This document shows, piece by piece, positions 17,269 to 27,479 of a stretch of 64,000 nt of DNA. The number at the start of each line of letters is the position of its first letter. Within the stretch, counting starts at the first letter, position 1. The notes beneath the pieces were generated by a model that ran no database searches, was not told the origin of the DNA, and worked only from the letters and a program-made list of their open reading frames with translations. This stretch comes from Pseudomonas baltica (GTDB lineage Bacteria; Pseudomonadota; Gammaproteobacteria; Pseudomonadales; Pseudomonadaceae), in NCBI RefSeq assembly GCF_031880315.1, contig NZ_CP134771.1, positions 1,736,001-1,800,000 of the forward strand, given 5' to 3'. Made by a program: the position numbers and the translations under genes.

Positions 17269-18207
17269 TCAGCCGAACAACCAGTAGCCCACCGCCGTAA
17301 ATACCACCACCGCCAGCACTGGCCGCAACACGCGGTAGGCCTTGGGATTGCGGCGCTTGAAGGCCTTGACCTTGGCGCTGAAGCCATTACTGAAGCGCTT
17401 GCTGAAGGCATAGGCTTGGTTGATACCGCCCACGCGTTCGTCGTCGGTGTTCTGCGGTGCCGTAGCGCGACCGAGAAAGTCACTCACGGCCTTGTTCACC
17501 CGTCCCATGATACGGTTGGACAGCGGCCGCTCGATGTCACAGAACAGAATCACTCGGGTCACGTCAGTCTCGTTCTTGACCCAATGCACATAGGTCTCAT
17601 CGAACATCACGTCCTCTCCGTCGCGCCAGGCATATTCCTTGCCGTCGACGAAAATGCGGCAGGCATCGGAGTTGGGCGTCGACAGGCCGAGGTGATAGCG
17701 CAGCGAGCCGGCAAACGGGTCGCGGTGCGGGTTGAGGTGACTGCCGCCTGGCAGCAAGGCGAACATCGCGCCCTTGACGTTGGGGATGCTGTTGACCAGC
17801 GCCACGGTCTTGGGGCACAGCGCCTCTGCGGATGGCAGGGCCTTGTCGTACCACTTCAGGTAGAAGCGCTTCCAACCCTTCTTGAAGAACGAGCCGAATC
17901 CGGCATCGTTGTCCTTGGCGGCGGCGCGAATATAGCCTTCGTCGAACAGGTGCATGGCCTCTTCGCGGATGGTTTCCCAGTTGTTCTTGAGCACATCGAG
18001 TTCGGGGAACTTGCTGCGGTCCAGATATGGCGTGGAAGGTACGCTGGAAAACAGGTACATCAGGGCGTTATAAGGCGCGAACAATGCCGAATGATTGACG
18101 AACTGGCGCAACACCGGCAGCCGCGCCTTGCCGCGCAAATGCACGTACAGGATGCTGCCGACGAAAATCAGCAGCACCAGTAGCTTGGCGGCGAGAGAAA
18201 GGGTCAT
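17269..18207 (-). CDS. lpxO: Lipid A hydroxylase, aspartyl/asparaginyl beta-hydroxylase family
   Basis: 312 residues. One N-terminal membrane segment (LAAKLLVLLIFVGSILYV), a cytosolic Fe(II)/2-oxoglutarate dioxygenase domain, and a C-terminal hydrophobic segment. Likely iron ligands are His161 and Asp163 (NPHRDPF) and His208 (TYVHWV), with the 2-oxoglutarate-binding Arg region in VTRVILFCDIERPL. LpxO adds a 2-hydroxyl to the secondary acyl chain of lipid A at the inner membrane. The start at 18207 is the ATG just before the anchor; a much longer open frame upstream is unsupported. The name rests on overall resemblance of the sequence to Pseudomonas LpxO. Confidence 0.87.
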   Translation of the reverse strand: MTLSLAAKLLVLLIFVGSILYVHLRGKARLPVLRQFVNHSALFAPYNALMYLFSSVPSTPYLDRSKFPELDVLKNNWETIREEAMHLFDEGYIRAAAKDNDAGFGSFFKKGWKRFYLKWYDKALPSAEALCPKTVALVNSIPNVKGAMFALLPGGSHLNPHRDPFAGSLRYHLGLSTPNSDACRIFVDGKEYAWRDGEDVMFDETYVHWVKNETDVTRVILFCDIERPLSNRIMGRVNKAVSDFLGRATAPQNTDDERVGGINQAYAFSKRFSNGFSAKVKAFKRRNPKAYRVLRPVLAVVVFTAVGYWLFG

Positions 18208-18312
18208 GCGTGGACTCCACGAAAAGGCAGTCCACCATGATAAACCCGATTGCAGCGGGGGAACACCTGTGGCGACGGGGTGGGTGATTTGGGTCAATGG
18301 AGCAGCCTGTGC

Positions 18313-18376
18313 CGGCACCTTCGCGAGCCCGCTTCGCGAGCATTGTCGGAGCAAGGCTTGCCCGCGAAGGGGCCAA
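18313..18376. repeat. REP pair between lpxO and cysK
   Basis: CTTCGCGAGCCCGCTTCGCG and, after a short gap, GGAGCAAGGCTTGCCCGCG in inverted orientation. It lies upstream of lpxO and directly downstream of cysK on the same strand. The left half is diverged from the common element. Confidence 0.75.
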
Positions 18377-18390
18377 CCCTGCCTACATCA

Positions 18391-19365
<975 letters not shown>

Positions 19366-19489
19366 GGGACGGGTCCTTATGCATCAGCGTCAAAACTCAA
19401 GGGTATGCCTGCCGGGCGAACGAGTCCAGTCGCGGCGAACCGATGGCGTGCCCCGCAGTCAACCGTCCATATCTCACGAGAACCTGGTC

Positions 19490-20569
19490 ATGAAACGTCG
19501 CTACAGCTGGCCCATGTGGACCCTTGTCGGTCTGGTGTTGATCCTGGTCGTGGTGCATATCGCCCTGCCCTACGTGGTGCGCAACTACCTCAATGACAAG
19601 CTGGCGAGCATGGGCGACTACCATGGCCATGTCGATGACGTCGACCTGGCGCTGTGGCGCGGCGCCTACCGGATTAACGGCCTGCAGATCACCAAGGTCG
19701 ACGGCAAGGTGCCCGTGCCGCTGCTGGACGCACCGTTGATCGATCTGTCGGTGAGCTGGCATTCGCTGTGGTACGACCATGCCGTGGTGGCCGAGATGGA
19801 GTTTGTGCGTCCGACGCTCAACTTCGTCGACGGCGGCACCAACAAGCAAGCCTCGCAGACCGGTAGCGGCACCGACTGGCGCGCACAACTGGGCAAGCTG
19901 TTGCCGATTACCCTCAACGAGGTGCGCATCGACGACGGCAAGATCAGCTTCCGTAACTTCACCTCCAAGCCACCGGTCGATCTGCAGGCCACCCAGGTCA
20001 ATGCCAGCGTCTATAACCTGACCAACGTGGTGGATGTGCAAGGCAAACGTGACGCGCGCTTCACGGCCAAGGCCCAGCTGTTCGGCCAGGCCCCGGTGGA
20101 AACCACAGCGACCTTCGATCCGCTGAGTAACTTCGAGGACTTCGAATTTCGCTTGCGCGCTACAGGCATCGAACTGCGCCGGCTCAATGACTTTTCCAGC
20201 GCCTATGGCAAGTTCGACTTCAATGCGGGCACCGGCGATATCGTCATTGAGGCCGATGCCAGGAAGGCTCAGTTGAGCGGCTATATCAAACCGCTGCTGC
20301 ACAACGTCGATGTGTTCAATTGGCAGCAGGATGTCGAGAACAAGGACAAGGGCATTTTCCGTTCCATCTGGGAAGCCATTGTCGGCGGCTCGCAGACGCT
20401 GCTGAAAAACCAGAGTAAAAACCAGTTCGCCACCCGAGTGGACCTCAGCGGTAATGTGCACCGCCAGGATATCAGCGCCCTGGAGGCGTTCTGGGAGATC
20501 CTGCGCAATGGGTTCGTGCAAGCGTTCAATGCCCGATATGAACAAGCGCCGCCAAGTGCTGATAAATAG
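19490..20569 (+). CDS. DUF748/AsmA-like membrane-anchored protein
   Basis: 359 residues. One N-terminal signal anchor (WTLVGLVLILVVVHIALPY) and a large periplasmic domain with the AsmA/DUF748 pattern (VDDVDLALWRGAYRINGLQI, LNEVRIDDGKISFRNFTSKP, LRATGIELRRLNDFSSAYGK). Such proteins are thought to help move or order lipids between the membranes; this member is shorter than the large DUF748 proteins. Start ATG at 19490 is the first residue before the anchor; an upstream open stretch of 79 codons is antisense to the cysK leader and rejected. Confidence 0.86.
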   Translation: MKRRYSWPMWTLVGLVLILVVVHIALPYVVRNYLNDKLASMGDYHGHVDDVDLALWRGAYRINGLQITKVDGKVPVPLLDAPLIDLSVSWHSLWYDHAVVAEMEFVRPTLNFVDGGTNKQASQTGSGTDWRAQLGKLLPITLNEVRIDDGKISFRNFTSKPPVDLQATQVNASVYNLTNVVDVQGKRDARFTAKAQLFGQAPVETTATFDPLSNFEDFEFRLRATGIELRRLNDFSSAYGKFDFNAGTGDIVIEADARKAQLSGYIKPLLHNVDVFNWQQDVENKDKGIFRSIWEAIVGGSQTLLKNQSKNQFATRVDLSGNVHRQDISALEAFWEILRNGFVQAFNARYEQAPPSADK

Positions 20570-20589
20570 CAGGTAGCAACGTCAAACCT

Positions 20590-20616
20590 GTGGGAGCGAG
20601 CTCGCGCGTGCGGCCA
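20590..20616 (+). repeat. Degenerate single REP element
   Basis: TGTGGGAGCGAGCTCGCGCG followed by TGCGGCC, a diverged single copy of the common REP, located between the DUF748 gene and the MoxR gene. Confidence 0.55.
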
Positions 20617-20697
20617 CATGGACGGTGTCGCGTTCCCATGATTTAGCCCCCGCGTTATAGTCGGGAATATTCATTCAACAAGACCGGAGTTGCACCG

Positions 20698-21543
20698 ATG
20701 AAATTCGAAGGCACAGCCGCTTATGTCGCCACTGACGACCTGAAACTGGCGGTCAACGCAGCCATCACTCTGCAACGGCCTTTGCTGGTCAAGGGCGAAC
20801 CCGGCACCGGCAAGACCATGCTGGCCGAGCAACTGGCCGAATCCTTCGGCGCACGGCTGATCACCTGGCACATCAAATCGACCACCAAGGCCCATCAGGG
20901 CCTCTACGAATACGATGCCGTCAGCCGCCTGCGCGACTCGCAACTGGGCGTCGACAAAGTCCACGATGTGCGCAATTACCTGAAGAAGGGCAAGTTATGG
21001 GAAGCCTTCGAATCCGAAGACCGGGTCATCCTCTTGATCGATGAAATCGACAAGGCCGACATCGAGTTCCCCAACGACCTGCTACAAGAACTCGACAAGA
21101 TGGAGTTCTACGTTTACGAGATCGACGAGACCATCAAGGCCAAGCAGCGGCCGATCATCATTATTACCTCCAATAACGAGAAAGAACTGCCGGACGCCTT
21201 TCTGCGCCGGTGCTTCTTCCATTACATCGCCTTCCCCGATCGCATCACACTGCAGAAAATCGTCGACGTGCATTACCCCAACATCAAGAAGGAACTGGTC
21301 AGCGAAGCGCTGGACGTGTTCTTCGATGTACGCAAGGTGCCGGGCCTGAAGAAAAAGCCCTCCACCTCGGAATTGGTCGACTGGCTCAAACTGTTGATGG
21401 CCGACAACATCGGCGAAGCGGTCCTGCGCGAGCGCGATCCCACCAAGGCCATCCCGCCCCTGGCAGGCGCCTTGGTGAAGAACGAACAGGACGTGCAGTT
21501 GCTTGAGCGCCTCGCGTTCATGAGCCGTCGCGGCAACCGCTGA
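20698..21543 (+). CDS. MoxR-family AAA+ ATPase
   Basis: 281 residues. Walker A GEPGTGKT at 33-40, Walker B LLIDEID at 112-118, sensor 1 in IIITSNNEKELPDAFLRRC with the arginine finger region. MoxR ATPases work as chaperones that mature or remodel partner complexes, usually with a VWA-domain protein encoded next to them. That partner gene starts 30 bases downstream (21574). GGAG lies 9 bases before the ATG. The client of this pair is unknown; in other bacteria CoxD/CoxE-like pairs assist metal-cofactor insertion. Confidence 0.92.
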   Translation: MKFEGTAAYVATDDLKLAVNAAITLQRPLLVKGEPGTGKTMLAEQLAESFGARLITWHIKSTTKAHQGLYEYDAVSRLRDSQLGVDKVHDVRNYLKKGKLWEAFESEDRVILLIDEIDKADIEFPNDLLQELDKMEFYVYEIDETIKAKQRPIIIITSNNEKELPDAFLRRCFFHYIAFPDRITLQKIVDVHYPNIKKELVSEALDVFFDVRKVPGLKKKPSTSELVDWLKLLMADNIGEAVLRERDPTKAIPPLAGALVKNEQDVQLLERLAFMSRRGNR

Positions 21544-21573
21544 CTTTCGATTTTCTGCCAAAGGGCGACGGCC

Positions 21574-22752
21574 ATGCTGCTCAACCTCTTCAATGAAATG
21601 CGCGCCGCCAAGGTGCCGGTGTCGGTGCGCGAGTTGCTCGACTTGATCAACGCTCTCCAACAGCGGGTGATCTTTGCCGACATGGATGAGTTCTACTATT
21701 TGTCGCGGGCGATTCTGGTCAAGGACGAGCGCCATTTCGACAAGTTCGACCGGGCGTTTTCGGCGTACTTCAATGGCCTGCAAAATCTCGATCAACACCT
21801 CGAAGCACTGATTCCGGAAGACTGGCTGCGCAAGGAGTTCGAGCGCTCGCTGACGCCCGAGGAGCGCGCCGAGATTCAATCCCTCGGCGGCCTCGACCAG
21901 TTGATCGAAGCCTTCAAGCAGCGCCTTGAAGAACAGAAAGAACGCCACGCCGGTGGCAACAAATGGATTGGCACCGGCGGCACCAGTCCGTTCGGTTCGG
22001 GGGGCTACAACCCCGAAGGTATCCGCGTTGGCGATGCCGGCAAGCGCCAGGGCAAGGCGGTGAAAGTCTGGGATCAACGCGAGTACAAGAACCTCGACGA
22101 TCAAGTCGAACTCGGCACTCGCAACATCAAGGTCGCTTTGAGGCGCTTGCGCAAATTCGCCCGCCAAGGTGCGGCTGATGAGTTGGACATCGATGGCACC
22201 ATCGACCACACCGCTCGCGATGCCGGCCTGCTGAATATCCAGATGCGACCGGAACGACGCAACTCGGTAAAGTTATTGCTGCTGTTCGATATCGGCGGCT
22301 CGATGGATGCCCATGTAAAGGTGTGCGAAGAGTTGTTCTCGGCTTGCAAGACCGAGTTCAAGCATCTGGAGTATTTCTACTTCCACAACTTCATCTATGA
22401 ATCGGTCTGGAAGAACAATCTGCGGCGCACCTCCGAGCGCACTTCCACCCAGGACCTGCTGCACAAATACGGCGCCGATTACAAAGTTATCTTCGTCAGC
22501 GATGCGGCCATGGCGCCCTATGAAGTCACTCAGCCAGGCGGCAGCGTCGAGCACTGGAACGAGGAAGCCGGGTATGTGTGGATGCAGCGTTTCAGGGAGA
22601 AATTCAAGAAGTTGATCTGGATCAATCCATATCCGAAGGACACTTGGGGCTATACCGCCTCGACGCAGATCATCCGGGAGTTGGTCGAGGACCAGATGTA
22701 TCCCCTGACCCTGCGCGGCCTGGAGGAAGGGATGCGTTATTTGGCCAAATAA
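21574..22752 (+). CDS. CoxE-like VWA-domain protein, partner of the MoxR ATPase
   Basis: 392 residues. The C-terminal half is a von Willebrand A domain with a MIDAS start DIGGSMD (Asp239). The N-terminal half is helical (MLLNLFNEMRAAKVPVSVRE) with a glycine-rich linker (GGNKWIGTGGTSPFGSGGYN). The pattern is that of CoxE-family proteins, metal-ion-dependent adaptors for MoxR ATPases. AAAGGG precedes the ATG at 21574. It forms a two-gene operon with the ATPase gene. No oxidoreductase or other obvious client is encoded beside it. Confidence 0.9.
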   Translation: MLLNLFNEMRAAKVPVSVRELLDLINALQQRVIFADMDEFYYLSRAILVKDERHFDKFDRAFSAYFNGLQNLDQHLEALIPEDWLRKEFERSLTPEERAEIQSLGGLDQLIEAFKQRLEEQKERHAGGNKWIGTGGTSPFGSGGYNPEGIRVGDAGKRQGKAVKVWDQREYKNLDDQVELGTRNIKVALRRLRKFARQGAADELDIDGTIDHTARDAGLLNIQMRPERRNSVKLLLLFDIGGSMDAHVKVCEELFSACKTEFKHLEYFYFHNFIYESVWKNNLRRTSERTSTQDLLHKYGADYKVIFVSDAAMAPYEVTQPGGSVEHWNEEAGYVWMQRFREKFKKLIWINPYPKDTWGYTASTQIIRELVEDQMYPLTLRGLEEGMRYLAK

Positions 22753-22779
22753 CGCGGCCCCCGTGGGAGCGGGTCAGGC

Positions 22780-23310
22780 TCAGCGCCAGCTCTCGTGCTT
22801 GCTGATCTTGCCCCGATGCCGTCCACCGGCAAACGCCCAGTCCAGCAGCACGATAAACCCTTCGATCAGCCACGCCAGCAGGAACGCGCAGGCCATCCCC
22901 CAGGCAATGGCCTCGGGCGCCAGCAGCACTTGATAGCTGTAGCCATTGGCGGTCTCGTCAAGAATCGCCGGATCGGCGGCGGTGATCACGTGCCAGGCTC
23001 TCTGATACCAGGGGCCCTGCAGCGCCATCCATTCGGCATCCAGCGCGGCCTGGCGACTGGCCAAGGTGCCGATGCTGGTAGCGTCGCTGCGGAAAACCGG
23101 GTCTTCGCTGCTGCGATAATGCTCGACCAGCGCCTGCAGATTACCGTTGAAGAACTGGTTGGCCGTGTCATTGAAACCTTTGAGGCTCTGCTGCGCCTCG
23201 TTCAGATGCGCCTCGACCCGATGGCTGTAATCGTTGATGAAACCGGGCACCTGCACGCCCACCAGCAGGCCGAAGGTAAACAGAATCAAGCGCGCGTAAC
23301 TTCGCAGCAT
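22780..23310 (-). CDS. DUF2937-family inner membrane protein
   Basis: 176 residues. Two membrane segments, one at the N-terminus (ARLILFTFGLLVGVQVPGFI) and one near the C-terminus (WGMACAFLLAWLIEGFIVLL), flank a helical periplasmic part (EAHLNEAQQSLKGFNDTANQ). This is the DUF2937 layout; function unknown. GGAAG lies just upstream of the ATG at 23310. It is convergent with the VWA gene and likely cotranscribed with the amidotransferase gene, which starts at 24106 and ends at 23321. Confidence 0.82.
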   Translation of the reverse strand: MLRSYARLILFTFGLLVGVQVPGFINDYSHRVEAHLNEAQQSLKGFNDTANQFFNGNLQALVEHYRSSEDPVFRSDATSIGTLASRQAALDAEWMALQGPWYQRAWHVITAADPAILDETANGYSYQVLLAPEAIAWGMACAFLLAWLIEGFIVLLDWAFAGGRHRGKISKHESWR

Positions 23311-23320
23311 GGGAGCTTCC

Positions 23321-24106
23321 CTATTCGATAACCGCTGTCTGGCCATGGTCTGTGCATTCACCGCCGCGCCACAGGCGCCATTCGCCCGAGGCGTAGCGAT
23401 GCCAGATCTCGTCTTCGGTCAGTGGCTCGGTGGCGATCACCGTGACCACATCGTTGGGCGTGGTCTCGGCCTGAAAATCGACGATCATGTCCACATCTTT
23501 GAGGCGCGCCGGGCCGAAAGGTGCCCGCCGGGTGATGTGCACCAACTTGCTGGAACAGAAACTGAACAGCCCATCGCCGTCGCTCAGCAGACAGTTGAAA
23601 ACGCCTTGGCTGCGGTACTCGGTACAGGCTTTGACCAGTACCGGCAGCAGCGCTTGGAGGCTGACCGGCTCGGGAAATTCACTGCGGATGCGGTTGAGCA
23701 GATCGCAAAACGCTGCCTCGCTGTCGGTATCGCCCACCGGCCGATAAAAGCCGACTGCCGGGTTGAAGTCGGCCAACTGGCCGTTGTGGGCGAAACACCA
23801 GTTGCGCCCCCACATCTCGCGCACAAACGGGTGAGTGTTGGCCAGGCACACCTTGCCGACATTGGCCTGGCGGATGTGGCCGATTACCACTTCGCTCTTG
23901 ATCGGGTAACGTTGCACCAGTTGTGCGACTTGCGATTCACTGCTCGCGGTCGGATCCTGGAACAGCCGCAGGCCGCGGCCTTCGTAAAAGCCGATGCCCC
24001 AGCCATCGCGGTGCGGCCCGGTGCGGCCGCCGCGCTGCATAAGCCCGGTAAAGCTGAAAACGATGTCGGTCGGAACGTTGGCACTCATGCCCAGCAATTC
24101 GCACAT
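23321..24106 (-). CDS. Class II glutamine amidotransferase (YafJ-like)
   Basis: 261 residues, cytosolic. After Met removal, the N-terminal Cys2 (MCELLGMSANVP) is the nucleophile of an Ntn-type glutaminase domain. Other conserved elements are GGRTGPHRDGWGIGFYEG, IGHIRQANVG, THPFVREMWGRNWCFAHNGQL and GDTDSEAAF. It covers the glutaminase half only, with no synthase domain, like E. coli YafJ. The acceptor of the ammonia is unknown. The gene is followed 10 bases later by the DUF2937 gene on the same strand. Confidence 0.9.
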   Translation of the reverse strand: MCELLGMSANVPTDIVFSFTGLMQRGGRTGPHRDGWGIGFYEGRGLRLFQDPTASSESQVAQLVQRYPIKSEVVIGHIRQANVGKVCLANTHPFVREMWGRNWCFAHNGQLADFNPAVGFYRPVGDTDSEAAFCDLLNRIRSEFPEPVSLQALLPVLVKACTEYRSQGVFNCLLSDGDGLFSFCSSKLVHITRRAPFGPARLKDVDMIVDFQAETTPNDVVTVIATEPLTEDEIWHRYASGEWRLWRGGECTDHGQTAVIE

Positions 24107-24128
24107 GTGCGGGTTCTCGCAATCAGCG

Positions 24129-24611
24129 TTAGAGGCGCGGTTCTACGCGATAACCTGTATTGGCCGCAGCGGGACGGCGCTCGCCGCGTGCCTCGAATCG
24201 TTCCTGGGCCTCTTCCTCGGCCTTGATTTCGGCGGCGCGACGCTCGGCGGCGACCGCCTGCTCGGCCTTGCGTCGGCGCGAGGCACTGACGATCGGCCAG
24301 CGAATCAGCACGAAGATCAGGTACAGGCCAAAGGCGAACATGCCATACATGGCCAGATCGGACGCGGCCTGCAGGATGTTGTTACCTGCCTTGACCAGCA
24401 GATCCAGGGCCGTGATGGCGATGGCCGGCGCGTAAAGCTCCTTGAGTGGATCGACGATGGTCGGCGTGGCCAGCAGCACCAGGGCCAGCACGCGCAGCGG
24501 CTCGCGTAGATAGCGCCACATCCAGCGGGTCAGGCGAAACCAGACCAACAAGCAGCCGACAGCGGCGATAGCGTAGATGCCCCAGGCGAGGAAATAATCG
24601 TGCTCGGTCAT
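24129..24611 (-). CDS. Small membrane protein with C-terminal coiled coil
   Basis: 160 residues. Three hydrophobic segments (FLAWGIYAIAAVGCLLVWF, VLALVLLATPTIV, MYGMFAFGLYLIFVLIRWP) are followed by a charged, alanine-rich helix (RKAEQAVAAERRAAEIKAEE) likely to be a coiled coil in the cytoplasm. I know no function. Ends 22 bases before the amidotransferase start on the same strand, so the three genes 24611-22780 may be one transcript. Confidence 0.78.
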   Translation of the reverse strand: MTEHDYFLAWGIYAIAAVGCLLVWFRLTRWMWRYLREPLRVLALVLLATPTIVDPLKELYAPAIAITALDLLVKAGNNILQAASDLAMYGMFAFGLYLIFVLIRWPIVSASRRRKAEQAVAAERRAAEIKAEEEAQERFEARGERRPAAANTGYRVEPRL

Positions 24612-24700
24612 GGTGTCCGTGGTAAGGCTGGCAAAGAGACGCTTATGATAACGGCTTTATGGAAGCAAAGCTTCCCCGAGAGCGTCGTGGTGCTGCTGAT

Positions 24701-24789
24701 GGCCTCTTCGCGAGCAAGCTTTGCTTGCACAGTGCAATGAGGTCCCGCACCGTACAGGTGTCGGAGCAAGGCTTGCCCGCGAAGAGGCC
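24701..24789. repeat. REP pair (REPIN) upstream of ptrB
   Basis: GCCTCTTCGCGAGCAAGCTT and, about 40 bases on, GGAGCAAGGCTTGCCCGCG with AAGAGGCC face each other as an inverted pair. It fills most of the gap between the divergent genes 24129-24611 and 24856-26904. Confidence 0.85.
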
Positions 24790-24855
24790 CGTATGAACGC
24801 CATCATTTGCAAGCCCATCCCAGGCGCTCGACTTTCAGATAATTCAGGAATCCTC

Positions 24856-26904
24856 ATGGCCTCGACCCCCTCCCTGCCTCCCATCGCCCGTCGCGCCGCG
24901 GGTGACGACCCCTATGCCTGGCTGCAAGAGCGCGACACCGATGCCGTGCTCGACTACCTCAAGGCCGAAAACGCCTATCAGGAAGCGCAACTGGCCGATC
25001 AAGCCGAATTGCGCGAGCAGCTGTTCGAAGAAATCAAAGGCCGGATCCGCGAAACCGATCTGTCGCTCGCCTCGCCCTGGGGCCCTTGGCTGTACTACAC
25101 CCGCACCACCGCCGGCGATGAATACGCTCGCCACTACCGCTGCCCGCGCCCGGCCGATGACTCGCCGACCGTCGACGAACAGCACGAGCAGTTGCTGCTC
25201 GACCCCAACGTGCTGGCCGAAGGCGGCTTCCTCTCGCTGGGCGCCTTCAGCATCAGCCCGGACCAACAGCGCCTGGCCTACAGCCTCGATACCAACGGCG
25301 AGGAAACCTATCGCCTGTACATCAAGGAGCTGAGCAGCGGCGCGATCACCGAGCTGCCGTTCGAGCAATGTGACGGCAGCATGACCTGGGCCAACGACAG
25401 CCAGACCCTGTTTTTCGGCGAACTGGATGATACCCACCGCCCCTGGAAGCTGTATCGCCATCGCCTGGGCAGCGACATCGCCGAGCCGGTGTTCGAGGAA
25501 ACCGACGGGCGCTTCTTCCTGCACTGCTACCGCGCCAGCTCCGAGCGCCAGTTGATCCTGCTGCTCAACAGCAAGACCACCAGTGAAGCGTGGGTGCTGG
25601 ACGCCGAGACACCGCTGGGCGATTTCACCTGCCTGGCGCCGCGGGTCGAGGATCACGAGTACTACCCCGACCACGGCCAGCTCGAAGGCCAGTGGACCTG
25701 GTTTATCCGCAGCAACCAGGCCGGCATCAACTTCGCACTCTACCAGGCAGCGGACACCGGCCAGGTGCCGGGCCGCGAACAGTGGCAAACCCTGATCGAA
25801 CACCGTCAGGACAGCATGCTCGAAGGCGTCACCCTCAATGCCCAGGCCTACAGCCTCAGCTTGCGCGAAGGTGGCTTGCCGATTATCGAGGTGCACCCGC
25901 AAGGCGCCGCCGCATATCGCGTGCAACTGCCGGATGCGGCCTACAGCCTGTATATCTCCGACAGCCTGGAATTCGACAACCCCCGCATCCGCCTGCGCTA
26001 CGAGGCCCTCAATCGCCCCGCTCAGGTGCGCCAGCTCAGCCTCGCCGACGGCGCCCAAGTGGTGCTCAAGGAAACCCCGGTGCTCGGCCCGTTCAACGCC
26101 GACGATTACCTGAGCCAGCGGCTGTGGGCGACCGCAGCCGATGGTACTCAGGTGCCGATCAGCCTGGTGCAGCGCCGCGATACCGTGGGCACCGCTACGC
26201 CGCTGTACCTCTATGGCTATGGCGCCTACGGCGAGAGCCTCGATCCGTGGTTCTCCCATGCTCGCTTGAGCCTGCTGGAGCGCGGCGTCGCCTTCGCCAT
26301 CGCCCACGTACGCGGTGGCGGCGAGCTGGGCGAAGCGTGGTACCGCGCCGGCAAGCAGGAACACAAGGCCAACACCTTCAGCGACTTCATCGCCTGCGCC
26401 GAGCACCTGATCGAGCAGCAACTGACCAGCCCCGCCCAGTTGGTGATCAGCGGTGGCAGTGCCGGTGGCCTGCTGATCGGTGCGGTGCTCAATCAACGCC
26501 CTGAACTGTTCCGGGCAGCGATTGCCGAAGTCCCGTTCGTCGACGTGCTCAACACCATGCTCGACCCGGACCTGCCGCTGACGGTCACCGAATATGACGA
26601 ATGGGGAAATCCACAAGAAGCTGACGTCTATGCGCGCATCAAGAGCTACGCTCCTTATGAGAACGTCAGCGCCCAGGCGTATCCGGCCACATTGGTGATT
26701 GCCGGTTACAACGACAGCCGCGTGCAGTATTGGGAAGCGGCCAAGTGGGTCGCCAAGTTGCGCGCCACCCGCACCGATGATCACTTACTGCTGCTCAAGA
26801 CCGAGCTCGGTGCCGGGCACGGCGGCATGAGCGGGCGCTATCAGGGCTTGCGAGATGTGGCACTGGAGTATGGATTCGTGTTCAAGGTGCTCGAGCTGGT
26901 ATAA
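24856..26904 (+). CDS. ptrB: Oligopeptidase B (protease II)
   Basis: 682 residues, close to E. coli PtrB (686). A cytosolic serine peptidase of the prolyl oligopeptidase family (S9A) that cuts small peptides after Arg or Lys. A beta-propeller fills the first ~400 residues and the alpha/beta-hydrolase domain the rest. The catalytic triad is Ser535 (SGGSAGG), Asp620 (YNDSRV) and His655 (GAGHGG). AGGAA precedes the ATG at 24856; the frame is open further upstream only through the REP pair. A hairpin after the stop may end the transcript. Confidence 0.94.
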   Translation: MASTPSLPPIARRAAGDDPYAWLQERDTDAVLDYLKAENAYQEAQLADQAELREQLFEEIKGRIRETDLSLASPWGPWLYYTRTTAGDEYARHYRCPRPADDSPTVDEQHEQLLLDPNVLAEGGFLSLGAFSISPDQQRLAYSLDTNGEETYRLYIKELSSGAITELPFEQCDGSMTWANDSQTLFFGELDDTHRPWKLYRHRLGSDIAEPVFEETDGRFFLHCYRASSERQLILLLNSKTTSEAWVLDAETPLGDFTCLAPRVEDHEYYPDHGQLEGQWTWFIRSNQAGINFALYQAADTGQVPGREQWQTLIEHRQDSMLEGVTLNAQAYSLSLREGGLPIIEVHPQGAAAYRVQLPDAAYSLYISDSLEFDNPRIRLRYEALNRPAQVRQLSLADGAQVVLKETPVLGPFNADDYLSQRLWATAADGTQVPISLVQRRDTVGTATPLYLYGYGAYGESLDPWFSHARLSLLERGVAFAIAHVRGGGELGEAWYRAGKQEHKANTFSDFIACAEHLIEQQLTSPAQLVISGGSAGGLLIGAVLNQRPELFRAAIAEVPFVDVLNTMLDPDLPLTVTEYDEWGNPQEADVYARIKSYAPYENVSAQAYPATLVIAGYNDSRVQYWEAAKWVAKLRATRTDDHLLLLKTELGAGHGGMSGRYQGLRDVALEYGFVFKVLELV

Positions 26905-26920
26905 ATTCCTACTACCCTGC

Positions 26921-26949
26921 GGGCGATTCGGCGTTCGCCCCGGGGTTTT
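26921..26949 (+). terminator. Probable terminator after ptrB
   Basis: GGGCGA (26921-26926) and TCGCCC (26935-26940) form a stem, followed by CGGGGTTTT. The T-run is short and not immediate, so this is a moderate call. Confidence 0.5.
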
Positions 26950-26973
26950 CACCCATAGCAAAGACCTGATGCC

Positions 26974-27438
26974 ATGCCTGATCCGACCTACCTGAACAAC
27001 GAAATTCGCGACATGCTGATGGACTGCGGCATGTTCGTGCAGATTCATCCTGACGACCTGAAGGTAGCCTCGGGCTATTTCAGCATCGTCGACGTCGCCA
27101 AGGATCAAGCGATCTTTCGCGAAGGCGATGCCGGCACTTTCATGTGCATCATTCACTATGGCCAGGTGTCGATCCAGAAGACCGACAGCGAAGGCAAGCA
27201 AGTGGAAGTGGCAACCTTGCGCAAAGGCCGCGCATTCGGCGAGATGGCGGTGCTCGATGGCGAACGGCGTTCGGCCAGCTGTATCGCCGCGCAGGACTGC
27301 AAGCTGTTGAACCTGGGCAAGGACTCGCTGGAAAAAATGCTCAACGATGTGCCCAAGGTGGGCGCCAAGATCATCCGCGTGTTGGCGGTATCGATGTCCA
27401 AGCGCTTGCGCATGGCGGATGGGCAGCGGGTGTCGTGA
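26974..27438 (+). CDS. Cyclic-nucleotide-binding domain protein
   Basis: 154 residues consisting almost only of one cNMP-binding domain: FREGDAGTFMCIIHYGQVSI and the phosphate-binding cassette FGEMAVLDGERRSAS. There is no helix-turn-helix or other output domain, so it may act as a stand-alone sensor or as a subunit. Whether it binds cAMP, cGMP or nothing is not determined. No strong ribosome-binding site is seen before the ATG at 26974. Confidence 0.87.
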   Translation: MPDPTYLNNEIRDMLMDCGMFVQIHPDDLKVASGYFSIVDVAKDQAIFREGDAGTFMCIIHYGQVSIQKTDSEGKQVEVATLRKGRAFGEMAVLDGERRSASCIAAQDCKLLNLGKDSLEKMLNDVPKVGAKIIRVLAVSMSKRLRMADGQRVS

Positions 27439-27479
27439 TCCGGGAAATGCACTGACCGAGCAGGCCAGTACTGACGACA

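Noticed and set aside
24844..26784. 646-codon minus-strand frame opposite ptrB
   Set aside because: Shadow of ptrB, whose catalytic triad is intact on the plus strand.
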